DNA from: Endothia cerciana
Lineage: Eukaryota > Ascomycota > Sordariomycetes > Diaporthales > Cryphonectriaceae
Assembly: GCA_026119935.1 (NCBI GenBank)
Contig: JALRMH010000001.1
Span: forward strand, 2,356,001-2,420,000
Direction: 5' to 3'
DNA: 64,000 nt
Positions 12,240 through 22,263 of this stretch are shown here, one piece after another (position 1 is the first letter of the stretch; each line of letters opens with the position of its first letter). The notes under the pieces are model-generated. The model was not told the DNA's origin and did no database searches. It saw only the letters and a program-made list of their open reading frames with translations. The position numbers were made by a program, and so were the translations under genes.

Positions 12240-14066
12240 TCAGGCCTCTGCAACGGCATCCTTCCTCTTGATGCCGACCACAACCAGGTTCCTCGGGCTC
12301 TCCTTGTAGTCGAACACTGACTCTACCCAGCAGTCCTGGACGATATCTGCGTGCTCCTTCAGGAACAGCCACCGATCCGTGACGATGAGAGACTCGACCA
12401 CGCCCGCACTGAATGCCATGAGGCTCCATACGGCACTAAGCTCCCTCTTCCTACCCTCGTATGCCTTGACATACTCATCAATCTCCTCGTCGGTGATGGT
12501 GCCCATTTTCTCTTGTATGACTTCGCTGTATTGGGTGTAGTCACGGTGTGTAGTCAGCTTCTTGATCGCGCCCCGAACATACGCATGGAAGGATTTGTAG
12601 CAAGTCTTCCCAAGAGAACCAATAATGACTGGGTTGGTAGACATGTTGAAAGGGCTGTTCTCGTCAGTCCTCGCGTAATTCCCCTTTGCGTCGACGCCGT
12701 CCTTGTCTAGGTCGTGGTAGACCTTGGAGATCACACCCTTGTCGAGAAACACCTTCTGTAGCACAGCGCGGTAGAAGTGACGCGTGAAGAAAGAGTCCGA
12801 TTCCTTGTCGGTCCAGTTTTGAGGTGCTTGACACGCCATCATCCGGGCCGTGATGTTGAAGCGAATGCCCTGTCCGTTGTAGTTTGAGACCCGTTGGCTC
12901 ATGGGAAATCCCTGAGGGTCGTGCTTCTCTGATTCTCGCACAACTCGCCCGTTGATGGCTTGAAGACTGGGTCTCATGTACGGCAATTTGTATGTGGGCG
13001 GGCCCAGCTTCTCCGTGAGAAGATTATAGCAGCAGCCAACAATAGCCACAGCTTTGATGCTGGGGTTCAGAATCATGGATCGTATCCCGAAATGCGAGAG
13101 GTTGCCGCAGGAATGGATCGAGATCGCCATCAACGAGAGCTCCTGCCGCTGATCCTCCGGTATGTCTGCGTCGTGGATCTTGCCTAGGACCTCGGACAGA
13201 TCACCAGTCTCCAGCCGGCCCGTGATGTACCTGATGACACCTTTGCCCTCTTCAGGACGGTAGATGGTCTTCAGCTCACTTCTCGGCCTAAGGTCTACGG
13301 CCTGGATTTGCTCTTCGGTGGGCCTTTCAGCGTTTCTTTTTCTCGCTTTCTCATCCAACCTCTCAACGGGTGTCTGGCTGTCGACCAGGCTCTGCCAGAC
13401 CTTCTTATTCCTCATGACCTTCTCTGGTTCTGCGAAGCCGGCAAACACGTCGAGCACTCGGGCCCCCTCCTGGTTGTTCTCCCGGCCCTCCACTGCGACA
13501 ATATCCTTGCTATAGGGTGCAGAGGCCAAGGTTCGCCCAAGATAGTTCTGCCCGCTCCCAAAGTCGATGAAGTGGGTCATCTTCGTGCCAGTCAGCCGCG
13601 CAGTGTCCGCAGCCAGGCGATCCACATAATCCGCAAAGTTGGTGACCTCATGAACCTTTTTCACGTTCATCCCGACCGCAACCTGCCTAGGTATGACAGG
13701 CAGCTTTGGCCTGACGGGCGTGAAGGATCTCGAGAGTGAGTGCCGTCTCACATCCCGGACGTACTGACGGAAAGTCTCTGGAGGGTCCGGCCTTCCGCGG
13801 GCCGGGGAAGATGAGTCCAGGTCATCTCTCATGAGAAGGTCCAAGAGGGCCATAGGGTCGCACTTCATGAGGAATAACTGCCAGTCTTCTGGTAGGACCC
13901 ATTGAAAAAGCCCGGGCTCATTCGTGAAGAAGTCCAATATGTGGACGCCTCCACAAAGTATCTGGAATGCATCGCTCGTTGAGGCAAATTTTAGCAGGGA
14001 CTCGATATACTCGTCCGTTGTACCAAACTCGTCAGAGATCGGCAGTGGTTTCTGCGGTGGCATCAT
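12240..14066 (-). CDS. METTL25/RRNAD1-type methyltransferase-domain protein
   Basis: Single exon, 608 residues, starting Met-Met. An all-alpha N-terminal part comes first (DEYIESLLKFA, ILDFFTNEPGLFQWVLPEDW). It is followed by a Rossmann methyltransferase core with SAM motif I at about residue 165-180 (MTHFIDFGSGQNYLGRTLA), an acidic strand end (DIVAVEGRENN) and the SIHSCGNLSHFGIR and AIVGCCYNLLTE motifs typical of the Methyltransf_32 family. The C-terminal part carries a further conserved block (RWLFLKEHADIVQDCWVESVF). The family is poorly characterised; its members are assumed to be SAM-dependent methyltransferases and the substrate is unknown. It stands alone, with about 3 kb free of recognisable genes on either side. 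Confidence 0.88.
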   Translation of the reverse strand: MMPPQKPLPISDEFGTTDEYIESLLKFASTSDAFQILCGGVHILDFFTNEPGLFQWVLPEDWQLFLMKCDPMALLDLLMRDDLDSSSPARGRPDPPETFRQYVRDVRRHSLSRSFTPVRPKLPVIPRQVAVGMNVKKVHEVTNFADYVDRLAADTARLTGTKMTHFIDFGSGQNYLGRTLASAPYSKDIVAVEGRENNQEGARVLDVFAGFAEPEKVMRNKKVWQSLVDSQTPVERLDEKARKRNAERPTEEQIQAVDLRPRSELKTIYRPEEGKGVIRYITGRLETGDLSEVLGKIHDADIPEDQRQELSLMAISIHSCGNLSHFGIRSMILNPSIKAVAIVGCCYNLLTEKLGPPTYKLPYMRPSLQAINGRVVRESEKHDPQGFPMSQRVSNYNGQGIRFNITARMMACQAPQNWTDKESDSFFTRHFYRAVLQKVFLDKGVISKVYHDLDKDGVDAKGNYARTDENSPFNMSTNPVIIGSLGKTCYKSFHAYVRGAIKKLTTHRDYTQYSEVIQEKMGTITDEEIDEYVKAYEGRKRELSAVWSLMAFSAGVVESLIVTDRWLFLKEHADIVQDCWVESVFDYKESPRNLVVVGIKRKDAVAEA

Positions 14067-17000
14067 GGATTGCCTCGCGGGCGGATCGTGCAGTTAATGC
14101 TATGAGGTTCTGGAGTATTTCGACTGGAACCTCAAAATTGGTAAGAGTACGCCCAGCGTTCAGGGTTACCGCAGGGTCCAGTGCTCAGGGTTCAAGGGTT
14201 ATGGTTTTCGCAGTCGAGAGGCACCCCCTCCCCCCCCCGGCCCAAACACACTTGGATACGGACCCCTACCCGGGCTCTTCTCTACCTTTTCATTCCTCTC
14301 CCTTTTCCTCTACGTGTACTCTCTATCCTGTTCTCTTCTTCAACCAATCTACCCAAGTTCGAAGTCCAAGCCTTATCATGATCATTACCAGTTTTTAAGA
14401 AGTTCCAACGTTAAACCCTGGAATCCAGCTCTGACTGCAGAGATATCTGGTATGTGTCGCTGATCAGCAAGAAGCCGGTTCTCATTACAACAGCCACAGA
14501 ACTCCTCTCTTTTTAAAACAAAAGGATTTTCAAGATGAGAAGCTTATCGATTTGCCGAAAATGGAGGGCTTCGATGCTCGAAAAAGAGATTTATTGTTCT
14601 GTCCACAGGAACAATGTACTTTCTTCGAGGTCAGAATCACGACCATCTCCTTTCCTCTGCCTCGTAATCTCGCCCTAGAGGCACTTGAGTTGTAATAACA
14701 CTCCAGGATATGGTTAAACGCTAGGTATATGAATTCAGAGCTGTGGTCGGATCCACTGTTGGTAGTCTATACTGGGAATCTCATTTGAGGAATTACAGTA
14801 TTTCCACCCTATTCATCATCTCATTCTATATCATCTCCTCATTTTATATGATATCAAGGTTCCTGTGCGTGATATAGGTTAACATGGGATTATATCATAT
14901 TTCATATATCATATGACATGCCAAAAGATGATGAGACAGGGGTAGTCTTTAGGTGATTGGGTGTGTGAGTCCACTATACAGGCCAGAGCGGTGCATTTCA
15001 GAGGTGGTGGGGTGGGTATTTGACCTATAAACCCCCCCGCCCAAGTCCGGGATAAAATTATAGGAAAGTTCATATAACTAAGCAGATCCCAGGTTAAGTG
15101 ACAATTCCCTCCATCATTTGCCTCGGTATAGCATACAGAAGATGAGTTGTGAAGTACACGGGGCGGGCCTACTATAGTAATGTGGTAGTGGCCCCTCTTA
15201 ATATGCATGCTCAAGCCATATATTCAACCCGGTCCCTCTACATGATATGCTTTGGCTAAGCGAGGCGATAACTTAAAGACACCGGCTAGGAGGACAACCG
15301 CCTTGGACTGCTGCTCCCTGAAAGCCTGCCTTTGGTCCTGAAAGGCTGGTTCTTCCTACCAGCTCCTAAAATATGGCTCTATGATATGACTCTATAATGG
15401 TGATCACTTCGCAATCTGGAGTGGTGGATATAACAGACTAGGTAATCTTCATCGTGTCGGTTCTTCAACTAGGTATAGAGGTTCATTACTACGCTCTCAG
15501 CCCAGTATTCTATATTCCTGTATTTGACCAGAGTGCTCCTAGATCCTCCCATGCCGACTCTCCTCGCTCCAATCCGCGGACCTCTTGTCAATTTCGACAT
15601 GACCGGGTACCTAAGAAATCTGCGGCCGCTGACCTATTTCATGATCAACTTCTTTTCATACTTGGAGACGGTAAAAACACTAGATGGGCTTCAATGTTTG
15701 TACCTTGATGTTTTTGCTGAAGACTACCAGGCGAGATGATCCCACGGTGCTGCTAGAGGCTATAAGTGATAGGTTAAAGGCGCTCCTTTGGGACGATTTT
15801 CCCTCATGAACTTCCGTAACAGCTCGTCAAGTGTGGCCAGCATGCCATACTTTGCCTATTTCTGCGCGACAGTGCTGGGCCTGTGGGCCTCGAACTAGGT
15901 ACCACCGCATCATAAGCACATGGCCTCTCTATGTTTAGATGGATCATCCGAGAAACAAGGCTCGTCATCTCACAGACGTAAAGGTGGGAAAGTGCAAGAG
16001 GGGTGCCCTATTGCGGTGAGCGTAGTCAAGGCAGCGTGTACAGCCAAAGCGATCTCCTTCCCCCACCTGTTTGTCAAGATGGGCTTTGTTGCTCTTCTTC
16101 CTGCTCCTGCCTCCGCCGCGGCTATCTAAAACCATGTTTACGGCATCCTTGTTACCGACTGTGTGGTGACAATAGGGTTTCGGGTACTATACACAGCCAC
16201 AGTCTCCAATACGTAGCCATGGCAGCATGCTGGTATCCGAAGAAGTATCCTGGCGTTCATTATCTACTATTTAAGCTTGTCTCTATAGCTCCAGGCCTCA
16301 GCGGTATTGTAAGTAAGCTTTCTACATAGTAGCACCTTTGACCGTCAGCCTGCTTTCGCCTGTTCTTCGATAATGGTGCAAGTCGATCGTTCGGATAGAA
16401 CTAGGGCATACATCAACTGAGTGACTACCTAACCTCAATGGAAGTATCCAAGTGTGATGCCGCTGAGAGGAGGGGACCGAGTTTGTTGAAAGGTACCTAG
16501 CAGGCGAGAGGGAACCGCGGGCTCGCCAATGCGTATTGCGCAATACTCTGTCAAGGACGCGGCCACGCCAACCCCAACAAAAAAAAAAAAGAAAAGGGGA
16601 GGGGGGGCCTCAACCCCGCCGAGGCTGTATATGGTCTGCATTGCGAATTGTGTTGACGGCGAGGATCTTTGCACCCGCGAGCCAAGAAACCCCTTCGCCG
16701 TTCCAGGAGTTGCCAGGGAGCGCCGGACAGGAAACCCCAGCCCAATGCCGCGGCTGGCTAGCACCGGGAGCACAAGTCAATTCGAGGAAAGCGGGAGGAA
16801 CACGAAGGTCTCGAACGCACTAACACTAGAAAGCAAGAACGCCAGGATGGGTCGAGATGGAAGGGGTGGCGGGGAAGGGTTGAGAAAAACGTATTATTCA
16901 CGTAGGACATCAGGGGGATTGCGTCCGATCATCAAGCCCATTTTCATTAGAATGTTTCATACTCCGAACTCCATGCTGTAATGCGATCTCAGACTCCAGT

Positions 17001-17186
17001 GAGTCAGCCCCTCAGGCATTTCCTCGTATCCTATCATCATCGTCATCGTCATCATAAGGCTGCCCACATCAAGACCGATTAGGAAACGTTTCCACCGATT
17101 TGACGTTGAAGAGGGGCGATGCCCCTATCAGTGAACTCATGAAGTGCCCCCCGCCAGATTCCACCCCTCTAATCTGAGGCCCGAGC
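14067..17186. other. Gene-poor stretch of 3.1 kb, partly AT-rich
   Basis: The first part, upstream of the methyltransferase gene, has a C run at about 14227-14238 and a pyrimidine-rich tract at 14279-14350. From about 14440 to 16350 the sequence becomes visibly richer in A, T and TpA steps, most strongly near 14760-14930. No coding signal was found. An A-run of 12 followed by G-rich sequence lies at 16568-16606, and an (ATC/GTC)n run at 17032-17056. The AT-rich part would fit an old repeat decayed by RIP, but no transposon protein is recognisable. Confidence 0.5.
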
Positions 17187-18419
17187 CTAGCTACTAGCAG
17201 CGAGCGACTCTGAGAAGGCGATATCTTGCATGGTGTAGTTGGTGAGCTTCTGGGCCAGCTCCGCGTCGGTGATGTTGCTGCTATCGTCGCGAGCGAAGAT
17301 CGACTCGGGGGATCTCCTGCGCAGGTCAATGCCGTTGCTCTCGTCGCCACAGCCCATGTACTGGAAGTAGTACTCGTGTGCGGTGCCGTCGAAACCAGTC
17401 GTTCCGGCGTTACAGCTGGTGTTCGCGTTGCCCACGCAGACCTCGATGTCGCCGATCGTGTAGTCGATGTTGGTGTTGGGACCGGCGGCCAACCAGAACT
17501 CGGGGCTGGTGTGGTAATAGCCGAGCACGATTGGTGGCAGGCGCGGCACGGGGTCATTGTAGTGGGTAGCACGGTATTCGGCGCCGTCCTGGCCGGTCAC
17601 GAACTCGGCCCATGCCAGGTTGCCGATACGTGGGGAGCCGACAGTGTAGATATCGCACGGGTACCTTGGGAGTCTTGTCAGCATTCTATCCGGTAGTGAC
17701 ATCGGTCCCTGTGTTAGGGTACTCACCCGTCGATTCGGAATTGCGCACCCGCGAGGGTGGCGACGGCAGCACCCAGGGAGTGACCCGCAATGACAAGAGT
17801 GTAGTTCGGGTACGATGCATACGCCTCCTCGACATACTCGACAGCATAAGACTCGATCTCCTTCCAGGAGTCGTAGAAACCGTCGTGAACATAGCAGCCA
17901 GAGCAGCCCGAGTACGCCACCTCGATGAAGTCGAAGTCTGCGATCCAGTTGCGCAAGTCAGATGAGCCACGGAATGCGACTACGATCTCCTCCCGGACAT
18001 TGTCGACTGCTACATAACCCTCCAGGTCGAATGTGGTCGTGTTGCTAGTATCGCGAATATCAGCATTGAAGCCCTCAAATGCCAGGAAGGCAGCACAAAG
18101 GTTCCGGGGAGACTTGCGGCATAACACCGACGATTGTGGCACCATTGGCCATGACATCCGGGCAGCCAGAGTCCCCGCAGGACACTTTTGCGCCAACTGC
18201 ATCGTCACTGTTACAGTATGCAGACGCGGAGTACTGCACGTAGTACTGCATGTTGTCGTAACCCGCTGTGTCCAGGACGGCGGAGTCTGTAGAATTATGA
18301 TTAGGCCAAGAACAGTCTCTCAAGGAGGGGTCAAGGCTATACGTACCACGAGCTTGAAGGGGCGAGGCTGCCACCAGGCCAGAGGCCAGAGAAAGCGAGG
18401 AGGCGACGGACAATCTCAT
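17187..18419 (-). CDS. Secreted class 3 (alpha/beta) lipase, with a frame break
   Basis: Triacylglycerol-lipase or feruloyl-esterase-like secreted hydrolase. Exons are 18347-18419, then 18286 down to the break near 18114, then 17727-18073, and 17187-17664. The signal peptide is MRLSVASSLSLASGLVAASP, ending in a likely LQAR processing site. Catalytic features are the nucleophile in AGHSLGAA, the acid in YNDPVPRLPP, the histidine in AHEYYFQYMGC, and the oxyanion region FRGSSDLRNW. Cysteines match the family. The first intron (18287-18346) is in frame, so the unspliced ORF reads through it; the donor gtacgt and branch cctaatc support removing it. Between ANGATIV and FNADIRDT the frame changes by one base (see findings). 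Either a weak intron or a true frameshift explains this, so the gene may be intact or a recent pseudogene. Confidence 0.82.
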
Positions 18420-19909
18420 CTTGTCTGGCTGGCTGGCAGGGGTCAAAACGACAGGAGGAGGGGAGAGATGGGTGCCAATCACTTGCGGACCCAACTTGCG
18501 CGAGGCACGACCGTAAGGCCTGATATAACAACAAGTCGGGGGACGGGGAGGAGACGGTTCGTTTTATACGGGCGAAATTCCGAAGTTGTTGGGAAGCCGT
18601 TATAAGGAACGTGGTCATCAATGATCCACACTTGTAAGTCTTCCGCCCGTCCCCCCCCACACCTCCCCAAAAAACCCTTCTTCACTCGAAGACGGACATA
18701 TGGGCCACGTCGGGGGTTGATCATAATGCAGAAAGACTGGCCCGAGAAGGAGGTGCCGTGGCAAGGGAGCATAGGTCTTGACAGGGGGAGGGTATTTGAC
18801 GCCGTTCCATCCCGAAGTTGATCCCCGGTCGACTTCCCCAGGATTTCTGTACAAACTACCATACATAGTATGTACCATGGGGGGTAGCGGCCTCGCCCTG
18901 CTATGTAAGTGAGATGCCGGGCCCTGCCTAGCAGGATGCGGCTGACGAGACGGCTGGCCAGCATCTGCGCGTGATCCCGCCTCGGGCCCCCAAGCGCGAC
19001 CTCGAATTAAGGAGTATGTCCCAATCTCGAGCCTTGAACATCGTGAACAAGTCCAGGGTCAGGAACATTATCCAATACGGTGTACCTTGAGCACATCATG
19101 TTTGCTGACGTCTCCATGCCGGGGACGGCTGTAGCCCTGGGGCATGTGGCCGGGGTTGATGCCCGGTTGTGGCATCCTATTCGGCGGCAGATGCCCGGGC
19201 TCTTCCAGCAACAAAGGCAAGCGGCAAAGAGCCAGCCTGGATTGGTGGTGATATAACATCCCCGGCTCAGCCAGTCATATGTGCGGGCGGAGAGCACGAG
19301 AAGGATCGACGGGCGTGATGGGGCCCAGCTACTATAGCAAGCAGACGCGACGGGGATCCTGGGCACCGGCTGACCATGCTGTCTTTTCTAGTTGGGATCG
19401 TGGTTGGCTGGCGACTCCCTCAGGCCATGCTCGTTGTTGGTACTATGTACAATCATGGCGCCAAGGCGCGAGTCGACCTCACGAGGCCTCGCAGAGGGGC
19501 GGGAAATGACAAAAGACCCGCCTGGGATGCCTGGCGATCCCCGTCGATTCTGCGTGTCGCGGGCTGCGATCTGCCCGTCGCCGCCGACTGGGTCCATGGC
19601 GCGTTCATGAACCGTGGCAGCCCCACCAGGATGTGTGGGCAGCGTGGGGCCAGCGAAAACGTGACAATCGCCTCCCCCCGAAAGCTGAGGGAGCTGGTTC
19701 GAACGCAGATGCATAGCCTCGGGCCGTTATCCAAATCCGGGGGTCCAATGTGGTGGTTCTGCAAGAGACGCGCCGGTCGGTGACCCCAAGATCTGTCTCT
19801 GCCTCTGCCTCTGCCTCGGCCATGGTGAACCCGTGACAGGAGATTAGCACTATGTTACCGCCCCAGACCATGTGCAGCGTGCGGAGTTACTAGTGTATGT
19901 GGCCTCTGT

Positions 19910-19969
19910 CACCGCCGTCACCGCTGTTGTCGTCGCCGTCACCGCCGTCACCGCTGTTGTCGTCGCCGC
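19910..19969 (+). repeat. 30-base unit in two tandem copies
   Basis: Two adjacent copies (19910-19939 and 19940-19969) of a unit that begins caccgccgtcaccgctgttg differ only at the last base. The unit itself contains a shorter caccg(c/t)(c/t)gt sub-repeat, so this is a young minisatellite. It lies in the gene-poor stretch and overlaps no gene. Confidence 0.9.
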
Positions 19970-21947
19970 CGCCGTGGTGTTCGCGGAACTAAGTATTTAA
20001 GATTTGAAGCGGCCGGATTGGGATGTGGCTGTCAACAAATCTGGTCGGTCAGCGTATAGTCCGCGGTAGTGCGTAGGGACCAAACCACGATCATGATCCA
20101 CTGGCGGCCTTGGGCGAGGTTGTGTGTGGAGGGGAGCACTACTGGGAGCTGTCTGAACTTGGCAGGAGGGAGAGACGGGTCAAGGCTGCGTTGCGCAACC
20201 TGCCCACCCACCTGCCGTACGTGCTGCAGCTGCCCGCTGTATTGTTAATAGTACCGTGTGTTATGTAGCGCTCTCGGGAGGGAAAAGGCCGCCATTGAGT
20301 GTTCGAGGCCAAGCCCTTCTTCCTTCCCTCCCTCCAGCAAGACCCCCGCTCACGTGCCCGCCCTGCCCTGCCCTACCATGCTGATGTTGCCTATGTGGCA
20401 ATGCCTAGAGTTCTCAGCTTTCACACTCATCAATAATCCACACACCAACAACACGATATCTTGCACCCATCAATCTCGACGACGGGAGTCGGCCAGCCCA
20501 ATATTTTCGATCCCCAGTCTCCTCCCCCCCCCCCCCACAACCTGACACGGCCAATAGCCAATCCTTCCCGGGCGCTGATCCAATTTCGCCTGATATTTTT
20601 ATTAGTATTGCCTCGGTCTGCCGCCGCGATTCTCAATGGAGGACACTCGGCCGAGCTGGATCTCTCTGATTATCGATGGAGATCTCGGCGGAAATCAATG
20701 GGGCCCTGCGCGATAACGTCACTCGGCAGAGGCCGTCGCCAATCTGCCCTGCCCTGCGCTCTCGCAGCCCGAATCTTACAAGACTCCCGAGCGGTACATC
20801 TGCTTCTGGAAGGCCAAAGGATCTCTCGGCAGGCCCCTCCCAATATTTCAACACCGCTTCCTGCTCCCTCTCACACCCTACCTCCACATGGATACAGCGG
20901 CATTCCGCAAACCTCCCAAAATTGTGCCGGTGGCCGAGGTATCAGATGTGAGAGGGCGGATTGGGGAATAGGTGCTCCGTGCTAAGGTGTGCCCAGGTCC
21001 CTACTTATGATGGCCGAGGGGGGTGGGAACGCAGATAGGAAGTGGTTCTCCCACGTTTTCTGGGGCTTCATTTAACCCTGGTCGATTTCCGTCTTCTGGA
21101 CGCCCTCCCGATCCCCATCATCATTTCCGCGGTGTTGTGCTCGTGGGACCATCAGCATCACGGACATCATTGAGGTCGCCTTGCCAGGCACTTCACTAGA
21201 CGCCCTTCGTACATCATCCTGACCCTAAAGAGTTTACTCAATCCTATCTTGGACCGCCCTGCGACTTATCAGATTTTACTATCTTGGCAAGGCCGTACCC
21301 CCAGATCAGATCAGATATCACGGACAGTGGGATGACTCGAAGATCAGGGGAAAGCGCCTGGGAAAAGAGCGTCATCCTGATAGCTACGAGGTGCTCTTCA
21401 TGCGCGCTGCACAGCACGGGTGCTCAGGAACCCTGACAACCATACGCTACTAGTACGTAGTAGTTCTAGGTCTGACAGGCAGCACTTGTCATGTCGTATC
21501 GACGAGGTTCTCTTGGCGCCAGGCGTCCAATCGTCAATCCTCTTTCGCCTGAAAGCAGCCGTTCAGCCGTTGGGTTGCATGCGCTATCCAAAGAGGGTAT
21601 CCTTCGCTTGTCGGCACTCCCCGTCACGCCTGCGTTTGCGGTCCAATCCACGTGGGGAGGGGGGCTACAGTACCGCTGCCTACCTAGTACAGTATTACCA
21701 TAGTCCTTACGTTACTCCACTGGCGATGCGGGAGAGTGGGATGTGCATTCACACCTTACTCTTTGGTTCTGAAGGCCCCGGCAGCTCGACCTTGCCGAGC
21801 GGTAGCTCATATGGACCTGCCGCTGTCAGTTCAAAACTTTGACGGAAGCTACCAGGTTTGGAGTTTGGTCCGCCCGGTCGCCATCAGAAGTTGATTCATC
21901 TCCATTCTGCCTCTGGCCTATCCTATGTCTCCCAGGACTGTGCCTCC

Positions 21948-22003
21948 AGGCACGGGGCCACAGGCACGGGGCCAGAGGCACGGGGCCAGAGGCATGGAGC
22001 CGA
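21948..22003 (+). repeat. 14-base tandem repeat upstream of the beta-glucosidase
   Basis: The unit aggcacggggccag (first copy ending in c) occurs three times in a row, followed by a decayed fourth copy (aggcatggagccg). It ends about 260 bases before the beta-glucosidase start codon, where regulatory sequence is expected. I cannot assign a binding factor to it. Confidence 0.85.
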
Positions 22004-22263
22004 AGCAATTTCAGCTTACACAGACCTGTACCGAGGCCTTGCAGCAGGCCACCCTCGAATCCCCTTCGGAACCCGGTGCCCACCGCTCAAGTCTTATAAG
22101 TACAGTTCGGCCGAATCTATACTGCTGCCTCCGGGGCGCGCCTGCTTCGCGTCTCCTGAAGTCCTATCGACAGACAATCCGGACCGTCAAGCGGTGATTG
22201 AGTCGAGGTAAACGGGCAGACAGTCCTCTCTTTGCAATCCCCCTCCCTTCCTCGCCCATCGCG

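Larger units (their letters stand above)
18420..22263. other. Gene-poor stretch of 3.8 kb with simple repeats
   Basis: The largest stretch without a recognisable gene. It holds a hexamer-like CTCTGC run (about 19794-19818), a 30-base tandem duplication at 19910-19969, a C run at 20523-20537 and a 14-base tandem repeat at 21948-22003 upstream of the beta-glucosidase. Many overlapping open frames exist on both strands (for example around 19270-19870), but none resembles a family, and their overlap suggests GC-driven chance frames. The right end should contain the beta-glucosidase promoter. Confidence 0.55.

Noticed and set aside
15850..15910. Possible tRNA B box (minus-strand tagttcgaggccc)
   Set aside because: No matching A box, anticodon arm or acceptor stem could be paired around it.
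19270..19870. Several overlapping frames on both strands
   Set aside because: GC-driven open frames in all directions with no recognisable motif.
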